NCBI GenBank assembly: GCA_015689705.1
Contig: WVSN01000005.1
Coordinates: 124,001-188,000, forward strand
DNA from: Rhodobacterales bacterium HKCCE3408
GTDB lineage: Bacteria; Pseudomonadota; Alphaproteobacteria; Rhodobacterales; Rhodobacteraceae
DNA: 64,000 nt
Direction: 5' to 3'
This document shows, one piece after another, positions 26,410 through 34,211 of the stretch. The notes below the pieces were generated by a model. It was not told the DNA's origin, ran no database searches, and saw only the letters and a list, made by a program, of their open reading frames with translations. The position numbers were made by a program, and so were the translations under genes. Each line of letters opens with the position of its first letter. Within the stretch, counting starts at the first letter, position 1.

Positions 26410-27896
26410 GCCCCGGCCTCCCGGCGGCTTCGGACCAGATCGAGTATCTCGGCCAGCCGTGCGCGCGAGGCAAAGGCGAGAACCGCGGCGTAGGCGACGG
26501 CTCCGGCAGCGATCTGCGCGGCCAGGTTCCAGAACGGTGGAAGTTCCTCGAAGACAACCGGTACCGTGGCCGCGGCGGCCAGCAACGCGAGGGCAGCTAG
26601 GACTGGGCCACGAAGGCTGGCGAGATAGGCGCCTAGCGTCATTTCCAGCATCCGCTGAGTCATCCGGACCGAGGCTGGCCAGAGAACCAGGGTCCGGACG
26701 ACCAAACCCGCCATGATAGCGTCCAGCCCGAACCGCCAGAGCCCGAGGATGATCGGGATCGTCGAAAGTTGAACGACCGCCTGGTAGCCGAACCACCAGT
26801 CAGGCCGGCCGAGGTTTCGGATCAGCGATGCCTGAACAATCCCGATCGAGGCCATAAGCCCGATCACGCAGAAGCACTGAAGCGCGAAGACTGCCTCGGT
26901 CCACTGCGCGCCGAAAATCGGCGGCACGGCGGTCGGCGCGACCACGATCAGGCCGGCGAAAACCGGGAAGGCGAAAGAAGCCGAAGCATAGCTCGCGGTC
27001 AGGAAGGCGAGCCTGCGCTTGTCTTCATCGCCCTGAAGGCTCGCCATCAAAACGTTCGTCACCGGGCTGAATACGCCTGCGGTCATGTCCTTCAACATCG
27101 TGAAGAGCCGGCGGGCGAAATAGTAGAGGCCGAGCGCAGGGGCACCCAGAACAAGGCCGAGGACGAACTGGTCGATCCGCGCCTCGTTCAGCGCGCGCCC
27201 TCCCATCGCAAACAGACCGAAGTGGCGCAGGTCGGCGAGCGCCCGGAGTTTGGGAGCCGCCCCGGGCCGCCAATGCGCACCAAGTGCCGTGATGACCAGC
27301 GCGACGGCGGAGTTGACCAACTGAGACAGTACCAGCGCCCAGATCGCATAGCCCTGAAGCACGAGCCCGAGGCAAACAACGGCGCCAACCGCATTCGCCA
27401 CCGTGGTGCGGATCGCCGTGTAGCGATACTGCATCCGGCGTGAGATCAGGCAGGATGGCACCGCGCTGGCCGCGTCGAGCAGGAGGCGTATCGCAAGCAC
27501 CGGCAGAATTTGGGAGAGGACCGGCGTTCCGGTCCATGCGGCGACGGCTGGCGCTGCGAGAACGATCGCGGCGAACAGCACCGCTGCGATGGCAATTGCT
27601 GTCCAGAAAACCGCGTCGAGGTGCTCTGGCCGCAAGTCGGCACGTTGAATGATGGCCTCGCCAAACGCGACGGGCACAAGCGTGCCGACCATCGTCACAG
27701 AGGCTGCGGCAAGGGCCACCGCCCCGAAATCAGCCGGTCCCAGAATTCGGGACGTGACAAGGAACACACCCATCGCCAGCAAAGTTGACAGGCCGACATT
27801 CAGCAGGTTCCAGAACACACCGGCGACGGAAGCCCGCGCGCGGTTAGCCCGAACATGGCCAAAGGCCGGCGATGAGGCTGTGGTCGTCTCTGCCAT
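26406..27896 (-). CDS. exoT: ExoT-like Wzx flippase
   Basis: This 496-residue polysaccharide transporter of the MOP/Wzx superfamily has 12-14 hydrophobic segments with loop motifs such as SRILGPADFGAVALA and GLYYFARRLFTMLKDMTAGV. It would flip the lipid-linked repeat unit to the periplasm for the ExoQ polymerase. The ATG at 27896 follows a GTG codon that could extend it by one residue. The gene lies 54 bases after exoY and is coupled to exoV. Confidence 0.87.
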   Translation of the reverse strand: MAETTTASSPAFGHVRANRARASVAGVFWNLLNVGLSTLLAMGVFLVTSRILGPADFGAVALAAASVTMVGTLVPVAFGEAIIQRADLRPEHLDAVFWTAIAIAAVLFAAIVLAAPAVAAWTGTPVLSQILPVLAIRLLLDAASAVPSCLISRRMQYRYTAIRTTVANAVGAVVCLGLVLQGYAIWALVLSQLVNSAVALVITALGAHWRPGAAPKLRALADLRHFGLFAMGGRALNEARIDQFVLGLVLGAPALGLYYFARRLFTMLKDMTAGVFSPVTNVLMASLQGDEDKRRLAFLTASYASASFAFPVFAGLIVVAPTAVPPIFGAQWTEAVFALQCFCVIGLMASIGIVQASLIRNLGRPDWWFGYQAVVQLSTIPIILGLWRFGLDAIMAGLVVRTLVLWPASVRMTQRMLEMTLGAYLASLRGPVLAALALLAAAATVPVVFEELPPFWNLAAQIAAGAVAYAAVLAFASRARLAEILDLVRSRREAGA

Positions 27897-27950
27897 CACG
27901 GATACTCTGTTGGCGGCTGGCGGATTTGCGCAGTGCGAGGGCCTGCCGGT

Positions 27951-28658
27951 TCAGCAGGCCCCACGCGAGCCGATGACGGCTGGAACGGTCCTGAGGATGA
28001 TCCGGACGTCGCCGACGAAGCTCCAGTTCGACACGTAGCTGAGATCGAGCTGAACGCGTTCGCCATAGCTGGTGTCGCTCCGCCCGGAGACCTGCCAGAG
28101 GCCGGTTATCCCGGGCCGGGCAGCGAGGTAGTGCTCCGCCGCACTACCGTAGCGTGCCAGTTCGGCTGCCACGACCGGTCTCGGACCGACGATGCTCATG
28201 TCACCGCGAAGCACGTTCAGAAGCTGCGGCAACTCGTCGACGCTGTACTCGCGCAGGATACGGCCAAGCCGTGTGATCCTCGGATCCCGGCGAAGTTTAC
28301 GGGTCTCTTCCCATTCCCGCGCCAGGGCCGGGTCGGAGTCGAGGTAGGCCGCGAGCACCGTATTGGCGTCGGCCCGCATCGTTCGGAACTTCCAGCACAG
28401 GAACGGCTGCCCGTTCAGCCCGATCCGCTCGTGACCGAACAGCGCCGGCCCGGGGCTGGTCAACCGGACGGCCAGCGCCACCAGCACCAGCAATGGTGCA
28501 AGCAGGCATATCCCAATCGAAGCTATGAGAAGATCAGCCGCGCGCTTGGGCACGCCGCCGATCGCGGAAAACCTGGAACCGTTGACCCCACCGTATCGAA
28601 GCTGTCGCACCGCACCGTGTTCGGCGCGCGCGAAGCCATCCTGGTCTGCGCTCATCAT
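27951..28658 (-). CDS. exoY: ExoY-like undecaprenyl-phosphate galactose/hexose phosphotransferase
   Basis: This 235-residue bacterial sugar transferase has one N-terminal membrane helix (LLIASIGICLLAPLLVLVAL), the CWKFRTMRADA motif and the C-terminal catalytic block SVDELPQLLNVLRGDMSIVG plus GPRPV and RPGITGLWQVSGRS. It starts repeat-unit synthesis by moving hexose-1-phosphate from UDP-sugar to undecaprenyl phosphate. Length equals ExoY (about 226) rather than the longer WbaP type. The open frame extends upstream to 29057 without conserved content, so the ATG pair at 28653-28658 was chosen. Confidence 0.88.
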   Translation of the reverse strand: MMSADQDGFARAEHGAVRQLRYGGVNGSRFSAIGGVPKRAADLLIASIGICLLAPLLVLVALAVRLTSPGPALFGHERIGLNGQPFLCWKFRTMRADANTVLAAYLDSDPALAREWEETRKLRRDPRITRLGRILREYSVDELPQLLNVLRGDMSIVGPRPVVAAELARYGSAAEHYLAARPGITGLWQVSGRSDTSYGERVQLDLSYVSNWSFVGDVRIILRTVPAVIGSRGAC

Positions 28659-28858
28659 GGCCCACTCTTTCGCAGGGGCCCCCACGCATTCACTATGGTA
28701 GAGGTCTCTTCGCTTGTGCAGAAAAATCTGAGGGGGAGGGGTCGTGCCGGCGTGAACTCGCCGAGACTGGGTGGTTACTTGCTCATCATGGAACGACAGC
28801 GAGAAGCGCCTGAAATTCCAGTCGCTTATGTTGGGGCGCGGCGCAGCTGTATCGCAAA

Positions 28859-28872
28859 ATGCGGCGCCGCAT
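28859..28872. promoter_or_regulatory. 14-base perfect palindrome in the exoL-exoY gap
   Basis: ATGCGGCGCCGCAT is a perfect palindrome in the 283-base gap between exoL and exoY. The gap shows no convincing gene. It sits about 200 bases upstream of the exoY start, where a separate promoter for exoY-exoT-exoV would be expected, so it may be a regulator site. GC-rich palindromes can also occur by chance. Confidence 0.35.
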
Positions 28873-28941
28873 GGCAAAGCACCGAATCTCAGGGCCGTTT
28901 CCGGGCTCACCGAAATAAATGGCAGTTTGACTAATATGTTG

Positions 28942-30159
28942 TCAGGTTCGAAACCCGGATGCTGCACGTGCATCCCGCGGAGCGCCTTCCGAGCGAGAAT
29001 CAGCGAGGTCCCGACCAGCACCCGGCGGTAACAGGACAGGCGCAAGCCGCGCGGCAAGTTCGGCGGGAAACATCCGGAACCGATCGTCCGGCATTCCCAG
29101 AATATGCGCGGTGACGGCGGTGATCTCGGCCCGGTCGAGACCGCGCAGGAACGCGATCAGGGCCTCGGGCGTCGCCGTGTCGAGCGTGAAGCCCAGGCCG
29201 TCGCTGGTGATCCGTCGACCAGTCTCCGTGCCCGAAAGCGCGATGGACGGACAGCCAAAGTAGCTCGCCTCGTAGATCCTGTTGGGCAGCAGCCAGTCGC
29301 TGTTGCCGCCCGTTTGCCAGAGATCCTGCGACCAGACCAGATCGCATGACCTGTAGATATCCGCCAATTCGGAAATCTCCCGAAACGAGCCGCCGAACCG
29401 GATATTCGGATGCCGCGCAATCGTCGCGTCGAAGTCGGGCAAGGCATGATAATGGACGCTGCCACGGCACAGGATTTCGATATCTGGCCCAAGGGCCTCA
29501 GCGGCCGCTACGAGTAGCTCGAGGCTGCGCGAACAACGGAGAGAGCCGACCCAGCCAAGCCGGATGGGGGCGCCTTGCCAGCGCGACGGCGGTGCTTCGG
29601 GCCGCGGCACATGTGCCCCTCCCAGCCAGATCTTGTTCTCCAGCATCGCGACCGGGCCATCATAGTCCTGCACGGGTTCGAAATAGCCGCGCAGGAAGCC
29701 TGGCGAGGAAACAATGAGGAGGTCGATCCGCGCCAGAAGCCGTCGTTCCGCCCATCGCATTGCAGCGCCGAGCGCGTTCGGCAAAGTGAAGAGGCCGTGG
29801 ATGTCGAGGCATTCGTAGACGAGCCGTACATCAGATCGGGACGCCAGCCCCCGCATCGCCCAGGCCAACACCAGCATGTCGAAATTCCGGGCAATCCAGA
29901 CGTCGCTTTCCTGCAGTTCCGCACGATGCCGCCAGAGACGCCCTAACGCCCGGACAAGCCGCGCGATCCTCAGCAGGAACCGGCCGTTGGTCGAGGGACC
30001 GAGGAACAGATCGGGCCAGTCCGGTACGAAATCCCGGTTCATGTTCTCGCGCCGGAACGAAACTGAAGCGACCCGATGCCCGAGATGCCGCACCATGTCG
30101 ATTCGACGGATCTGCGCGGCCTCCGCGATGTCGAACGCGAAGAACAGGACCTTGGACAT
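28942..30159 (-). CDS. exoL: ExoL-like glycosyltransferase
   Basis: This 405-residue GT-B type enzyme has FAFDIAEAAQIRRIDMVRHL and VSFRRENMNRDFVP at the N-terminus, IRLGWVGSLRCSRSLELLV in the linker and a C-terminal LLPNRIYEASYFGCPSIALS donor-binding region. The VRHLGHRVASVSFRRE pattern and length match ExoL, which adds a beta-1,4-glucose early in succinoglycan assembly. The ATG is at 30159. It is the first gene of the minus-strand exoL-Y-T-V block, separated from exoY by 283 bases. Confidence 0.75.
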   Translation of the reverse strand: MSKVLFFAFDIAEAAQIRRIDMVRHLGHRVASVSFRRENMNRDFVPDWPDLFLGPSTNGRFLLRIARLVRALGRLWRHRAELQESDVWIARNFDMLVLAWAMRGLASRSDVRLVYECLDIHGLFTLPNALGAAMRWAERRLLARIDLLIVSSPGFLRGYFEPVQDYDGPVAMLENKIWLGGAHVPRPEAPPSRWQGAPIRLGWVGSLRCSRSLELLVAAAEALGPDIEILCRGSVHYHALPDFDATIARHPNIRFGGSFREISELADIYRSCDLVWSQDLWQTGGNSDWLLPNRIYEASYFGCPSIALSGTETGRRITSDGLGFTLDTATPEALIAFLRGLDRAEITAVTAHILGMPDDRFRMFPAELAARLAPVLLPPGAGRDLADSRSEGAPRDARAASGFRT

Positions 30160-30238
30160 TGACGCCTCCGGCTTCAATATCCCCCACCGGTCCCATGTCA
30201 GCGCATACGGGCGACCGCATGGCAAGCCGGGGGCACGA

Positions 30239-30264
30239 CAGGCCGGCCGTTTTCCGCCGGCCTG
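30239..30264 (-). terminator. Stem-loop after the VWA repeat gene
   Basis: CAGGCCGGC (30239-30247) and GCCGGCCTG (30256-30264) form a perfect 9-base stem with an 8-base loop, 12 bases past the stop of the VWA gene and 80 bases before exoL on the same strand. There is no T-run after it, so it is a likely transcript boundary or 3'-end stabiliser rather than a strong intrinsic terminator. Confidence 0.5.
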
Positions 30265-30276
30265 ACACTCTATCGC

Positions 30277-33200
30277 TCAGGGAGCGGTCACCGTGATGAC
30301 GACCGAGGCAAGGATGACCCGGTCCTGGTTCACTACATACCGGATCTCGTAGGACCCGGGCTCCTCCGGCATCTCCATGGCCAGCTTCGTTCCATTCCGC
30401 GTGTAGGTGTAGGACACGTAACCGGTATCGTCGCCGGGACGCGCGACGGAGATGAAGTCGTTGGCGTAATCAGGGCCTTCCCACGAGACTTCGACGGTCG
30501 ATCCAGCTACCGCCGTCTCAGGCGCAGTTATCGAGGCGGTTACTGCTGTGACTTCGATCTGCCGTGCTGCGAGGATTGTACGGTCCTGGTTGGCAACGTA
30601 GCGAATTTCATACGTACCGGGCTGCGGTGGCAGCAGAAGCTCCAGAGGTGCGCCCTGCCGGGTGTAGGTATAGTTCTCATACCCCGTCCGGTCATCGGAT
30701 CGGGCCACCGAAATGAAGTCATTCTGGTAGTCCGGCCCATCCCAGGCGACCTCGATCGTCGATCCCGCGGGCGCGCTGTCCGGCGCAACGAGGGATGCCG
30801 TGACGGTCGTCACCTCGATCTGTCGTACCGCAAGCACTGTCCTGTCCTGGTTCGCGACATAACGGATTTCGTAGGTTCCCGGTTCAGACGGCATCAGCAG
30901 ATCGAGCGGCGAACCGTCACGGGTATAGGTGTAGTTCACATAGCCGGTATCATCATCCGGTCGGGCGACCGAGATGAAGTCGTTCTGGTAGTCCGGACCG
31001 TCCCACGCAACTTCAATCGTTGACCCGGCGGCGGTCGTCTCCGGTGCCTCGAGCGTCGCCCCGACGGTCGTGATCTCGATCTGCCGCGCTGCCAGGATCG
31101 TGCGATCCTGGTTCGCGACGTAGCGGATCTCGTAGGTTCCAGGTTCAGACGGCATCAGCAGATCGAGCGGCGAACCGTCACGGGTATAGGTGTAGTTCAC
31201 ATAGCCCGTATCATCATCTGGTCGGGCGACCGAGATGAAGTCGTTCTGGTAGTCCGGACCGTCCCACGCAACCTCGATAGTGGACCCGGCGGCCACGGTC
31301 TCCGGGGCCTCGAGCGTCGCACCGACGGTCGTGATCTCGATCTGCCGCGCTGCCAGGACGGTACGGTCCTGGTTCGCAACGTAGCGGATTTCATAGGTTC
31401 CAGGTTCGGACGGCATCAGCAGATCGAGCGGCGAACCGTCACGGGTATAGGTGTAATTCACGTATCCCGTCTCGTCGTCAGGGCGTGCGACAGAGATGAA
31501 ATCGTTCTGGTAGTCGGGACCGTCCCACGCAACCTCGATAGTGGACCCGGCGGCCGCGGTCTCCGGGGCCTCGAGCGTCGCACCGACCGTCGTGATCTCG
31601 ATCTGCCGCGCCGCGAGAACCGTCCGGTCCTGGTTGGCGACGTATCGGATCTCGTACGTTCCCGGTTCAGACGGCATCAGCAGATCGAGCGGCGAACCGT
31701 CACGGGTATACGTGTAATTCACGTATCCCGTCTCGTCGTCAGGTCGTGCGACAGAGATGAAATCGTTCTGGTAGTCGGGACCGTCCCAGGCGACTTCGAT
31801 GGTCGATCCGGCGGCTGCCGTCTCCGGCGCCTCAAGCGTTGCGGCCACCGTAGTTATCTCAATCTGTCGCGCCGCAAGAACTGTCCGGTCCTGGTTCATT
31901 ACATAGCGGATCTCGTAGACCCCGGGCTCGGAGGGCATCAGCAGGTCGAGCGGCGAGCCATCGCGGGTATAGGTGTAGTTCACGTAACCCGTTTCGTCGT
32001 CCGGACTCGCGACCGAGATGAAATCGTTCTGGTAGTCCGGGCCGTCCCAAGCGACCTCGATTGTCGATCCGGCTGCTGCTGTCTCGGGCGCGGTCAACGT
32101 GGCAGACGCCGGTGTTACCTCGATCTGCCGCGCAGCAAGGGTCGTCCGGTCCTGGCTCGCGACGTAACGGATCTCATAGGTGCCCGGCTCGGCCGGCATC
32201 AGCAGATCGAGCGGGGAGCCGTCGCGTGTATATGTGTAATTGATGTAACCGGTCTCGTCATCGGGGCCGGCGACCGAGACGAAATCGTTCTGGAGGTCCG
32301 GCCCTTCCCACGCCACTTCGATGGTCGATCCGGCGACCGCGCTTTCCGGTGCCAGAAGTGACGCAGACGGCAGCGGCGTATCGAACACCACGACGACCGT
32401 GCGGGGATCTGGTCCGAGAATGGCAATCTGGGTCTGCTGCGTCTGCTCGGCCGCCGTCCAGTATGCTTCGACGTCGTAGGATCCGGCCGTCAACTCTGCG
32501 CCCAGCGGGTTACCCTGCGTTTCGCTGTCAGCGCCCGAGATCGCCCAGATCACCGGATCGGTGATGAGCGGACCGTCGACGCTGTCGAGCCGGGCCTCGA
32601 ACGTCACCGGGATCAGCAGGGCCGGAAGCGGCACGGTCACGGTCTGGGGCTCGCCGGACACAACGGTGAACTCGGCCGCGTGCGTCGTGCCCTGGGTCTC
32701 GCGCAGCACCTCGATCCGGTAGTCGCCGGCCTGCAGTTCGACGTTGAAGCCAGGCGCCGGTACGGGGCCCAAAAGGACCTCGCCCTCTCCGTTCGACAAT
32801 GTCCAGATCAGCGGCGAGGCGGGTGGCGTCATGTCAGGCTCGACCGCCGCGGTGATGGTCACGACCGACACCGGCGGGGCGGGTGGCGCGACAGTGACCT
32901 GAGTCAGGGCGGCGGCAAGTTCGTCCGCCGTGTCCGCCGTCAGGAACTCGCCGCCTGTATTCTCGGCCAGACAATGCATCTGCGCACGCGCTTCGGGCTC
33001 GCTGGCCACGTCGAAGCCGATGACGTGCGCCGTGAAACCGACGCCGCTCGCCTCGAGCTCCGCTCCGATAGCGCAGGGGTCGGCCTCGCAGGTCTCGATG
33101 CCGTCAGAGACGAGGATCACGGTGGCAGCGTTCTCGGTGTAACGGAGCGCCTGCGCCGCGGCGACGACGGCGTCGGACATCGGCGTGCGCCCGCGCGGAT

Positions 33201-33516
33201 TGATCGAGTTCACCGCATCGACTATGGCCCCGCGGGTATCCGGCCCGGGCTCGATCAGCATCTCGATGTCCGAGCAATCGCCGCGCCGGTTGTGACCGTA
33301 GGCCATAAGCCCGAGGTCGAGATCAGCCGGCAGCTCCGACAGCACGTCGGCGATCACTTCGCGCGCGATGACGATCTTGTTGATACCGTCGATCTGACCC
33401 CACATCGAGCCGGATGCATCAAGCACAAGGATCGTGTCGGGCCGATCGTCCTGCTGAGCGGCGGCCGGCAAGACAAGGCAGAAGATCGAGAAAAGGCAAG
33501 CGACAAGGCGGGCCAT
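30277..33516 (-). CDS. Secreted von Willebrand factor A protein with eight tandem 87-residue repeats
   Basis: This 1079-residue protein has a signal peptide (residues 1-20, cleavage after PAAA). Its VWA domain has an intact MIDAS: DASGS at 33-37, the Thr in GRTPMSDAVVAA and the Asp in LVSDGIETC. About 160 residues with two Ig-like modules follow, then eight tandem repeats filling the C-terminus to the stop. Repeats carry GSTIEVAWDGPDYQNDFISV and YVNYTYTRDGSPLDLLMP. It probably acts in the periplasm or at the surface as a metal-dependent adhesive or scaffold protein. The ATG at 33516 has GGAGG five bases upstream. Neighbouring EPS genes suggest, but do not prove, a matrix role. Confidence 0.85.
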   Translation of the reverse strand: MARLVACLFSIFCLVLPAAAQQDDRPDTILVLDASGSMWGQIDGINKIVIAREVIADVLSELPADLDLGLMAYGHNRRGDCSDIEMLIEPGPDTRGAIVDAVNSINPRGRTPMSDAVVAAAQALRYTENAATVILVSDGIETCEADPCAIGAELEASGVGFTAHVIGFDVASEPEARAQMHCLAENTGGEFLTADTADELAAALTQVTVAPPAPPVSVVTITAAVEPDMTPPASPLIWTLSNGEGEVLLGPVPAPGFNVELQAGDYRIEVLRETQGTTHAAEFTVVSGEPQTVTVPLPALLIPVTFEARLDSVDGPLITDPVIWAISGADSETQGNPLGAELTAGSYDVEAYWTAAEQTQQTQIAILGPDPRTVVVVFDTPLPSASLLAPESAVAGSTIEVAWEGPDLQNDFVSVAGPDDETGYINYTYTRDGSPLDLLMPAEPGTYEIRYVASQDRTTLAARQIEVTPASATLTAPETAAAGSTIEVAWDGPDYQNDFISVASPDDETGYVNYTYTRDGSPLDLLMPSEPGVYEIRYVMNQDRTVLAARQIEITTVAATLEAPETAAAGSTIEVAWDGPDYQNDFISVARPDDETGYVNYTYTRDGSPLDLLMPSEPGTYEIRYVANQDRTVLAARQIEITTVGATLEAPETAAAGSTIEVAWDGPDYQNDFISVARPDDETGYVNYTYTRDGSPLDLLMPSEPGTYEIRYVANQDRTVLAARQIEITTVGATLEAPETVAAGSTIEVAWDGPDYQNDFISVARPDDDTGYVNYTYTRDGSPLDLLMPSEPGTYEIRYVANQDRTILAARQIEITTVGATLEAPETTAAGSTIEVAWDGPDYQNDFISVARPDDDTGYVNYTYTRDGSPLDLLMPSEPGTYEIRYVANQDRTVLAVRQIEVTTVTASLVAPDSAPAGSTIEVAWDGPDYQNDFISVARSDDRTGYENYTYTRQGAPLELLLPPQPGTYEIRYVANQDRTILAARQIEVTAVTASITAPETAVAGSTVEVSWEGPDYANDFISVARPGDDTGYVSYTYTRNGTKLAMEMPEEPGSYEIRYVVNQDRVILASVVITVTAP
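30280..32361 (-). repeat. Eight tandem 261-bp coding repeats (last one 255 bp)
   Basis: Seven units of 87 codons and a final unit of 85 codons run head to tail inside the VWA gene. The internal units differ at only a few residues (for example ETA/ETV/ETT, DDE/DDD), and long DNA stretches such as the one encoding SPLDLLMPSEPG are identical between units. The first and the last two units have diverged more. The pattern indicates recent internal duplication or gene conversion. Confidence 0.93.
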
Positions 33517-33636
33517 GGGCACCTCCGGTCAGGATTGCGGGGCGCGGGTGGCCTCCGGCGGAATTACGGTCAGGCTAGATGCCGCAAGGTCATTTGTGAA
33601 GCGCAAGGCGCACCGGCAGCCTCTGCAATGCGCCGG

Positions 33637-34077
33637 CTATCCCGCATCCATTTCCGGCGACGGACCGATGGCCTTTCGGGCCAGGGCCATGAACTGTGCC
33701 CGCTCGCCCTCGTCCAGGCCGCCGAGAACGTCGTCCTGCAGCGCCGCAACGACCGGAAGGATCGCCTCGAAAGCAGCGACTCCGGCTTCGGTCGGCCGGA
33801 CCTCCCGGGCCCGACGGTCGCGCTTGTTGACGCTGCGCAGGACGTAGCCCTTCTGCTCCAGCCGGTCGATGACGCCGCCGATCGTCGCGCGGTCATAGGC
33901 GATGCGCGCGGCCACGCTGGCCTGGTCGATCCCTGGATCCGCGATGACCGCATCCATGGCCGCGAACTGAACCGGAGTGAGGTCGAACCCTGCCTCCTGC
34001 ATGTGCTTCGTGAAGACCTGCGTCGAAATCTGGTTCAGCCGGCGGATCAGGTGCCCTGCCATTCCGTATGCTTTCAT
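33637..34077 (-). CDS. mobR: MarR-family regulator (MobR-like), divergent from the 3-hydroxybenzoate monooxygenase gene
   Basis: This 146-residue winged-helix regulator shows DNA-binding helices DQASVAARIAYDRATIGGVI and a wing with RRAREVRPTEAGVAAF. It is transcribed away from the mobA-like gene, an arrangement reported for Comamonas testosteroni mobR-mobA, where MobR represses mobA and is released by 3-hydroxybenzoate. The palindrome at 34162-34179 is a candidate operator. The ATG at 34077 has GGAAG upstream. Function is assigned from family and context. Confidence 0.78.
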   Translation of the reverse strand: MKAYGMAGHLIRRLNQISTQVFTKHMQEAGFDLTPVQFAAMDAVIADPGIDQASVAARIAYDRATIGGVIDRLEQKGYVLRSVNKRDRRAREVRPTEAGVAAFEAILPVVAALQDDVLGGLDEGERAQFMALARKAIGPSPEMDAG

Positions 34078-34161
34078 CCGGCCGCTTCCTCCCCATCAAG
34101 GCGTTGTCATATCAATATATTCTCGAAATTAGTTTGTATACTTATTTATCTTGACTCAGAT

Positions 34162-34179
34162 TAGTAAGTATAGTTACTA
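34162..34179. promoter_or_regulatory. Candidate MobR operator
   Basis: TAGTAA-GTATAG-TTACTA is an inverted repeat with perfect 6-base arms, 33 bases before the mobA ATG in an unusually A/T-rich 134-base intergenic region. An AAGTATA element recurs in opposite orientation at 34137-34143. The site lies where binding would block RNA polymerase moving toward mobA. Confidence 0.5.
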
Positions 34180-34211
34180 GTTAGAGGGCAAGCGCCGACG
34201 GAGGACCAGCG

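Noticed and set aside
28659-29057. N-terminal extension of ExoY by an upstream in-frame start.
   Set aside because: The extra residues overlap exoL, contain no membrane or conserved segment, and ExoY homologues are about 226 residues long.
12646-30159. Reading the cluster as colanic acid or LPS O-antigen synthesis.
   Set aside because: The combination of ExoY-length initiator, ExoM-type CTFRR transferase, ExoV ketal transferase, ExoK GH16 and ExoX-like repressor fits succinoglycan-type EPS better.
30280-32361. Regular repeats considered as a CRISPR array.
   Set aside because: The period is 261 bases, the units are coding and contiguous with no unique spacers, and they translate to an in-frame protein repeat.
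32680-34164. A 494-codon plus-strand open frame spanning the VWA and MarR genes.
   Set aside because: It crosses two well-supported genes on the opposite strand and an intergenic region, with no recognisable motif.
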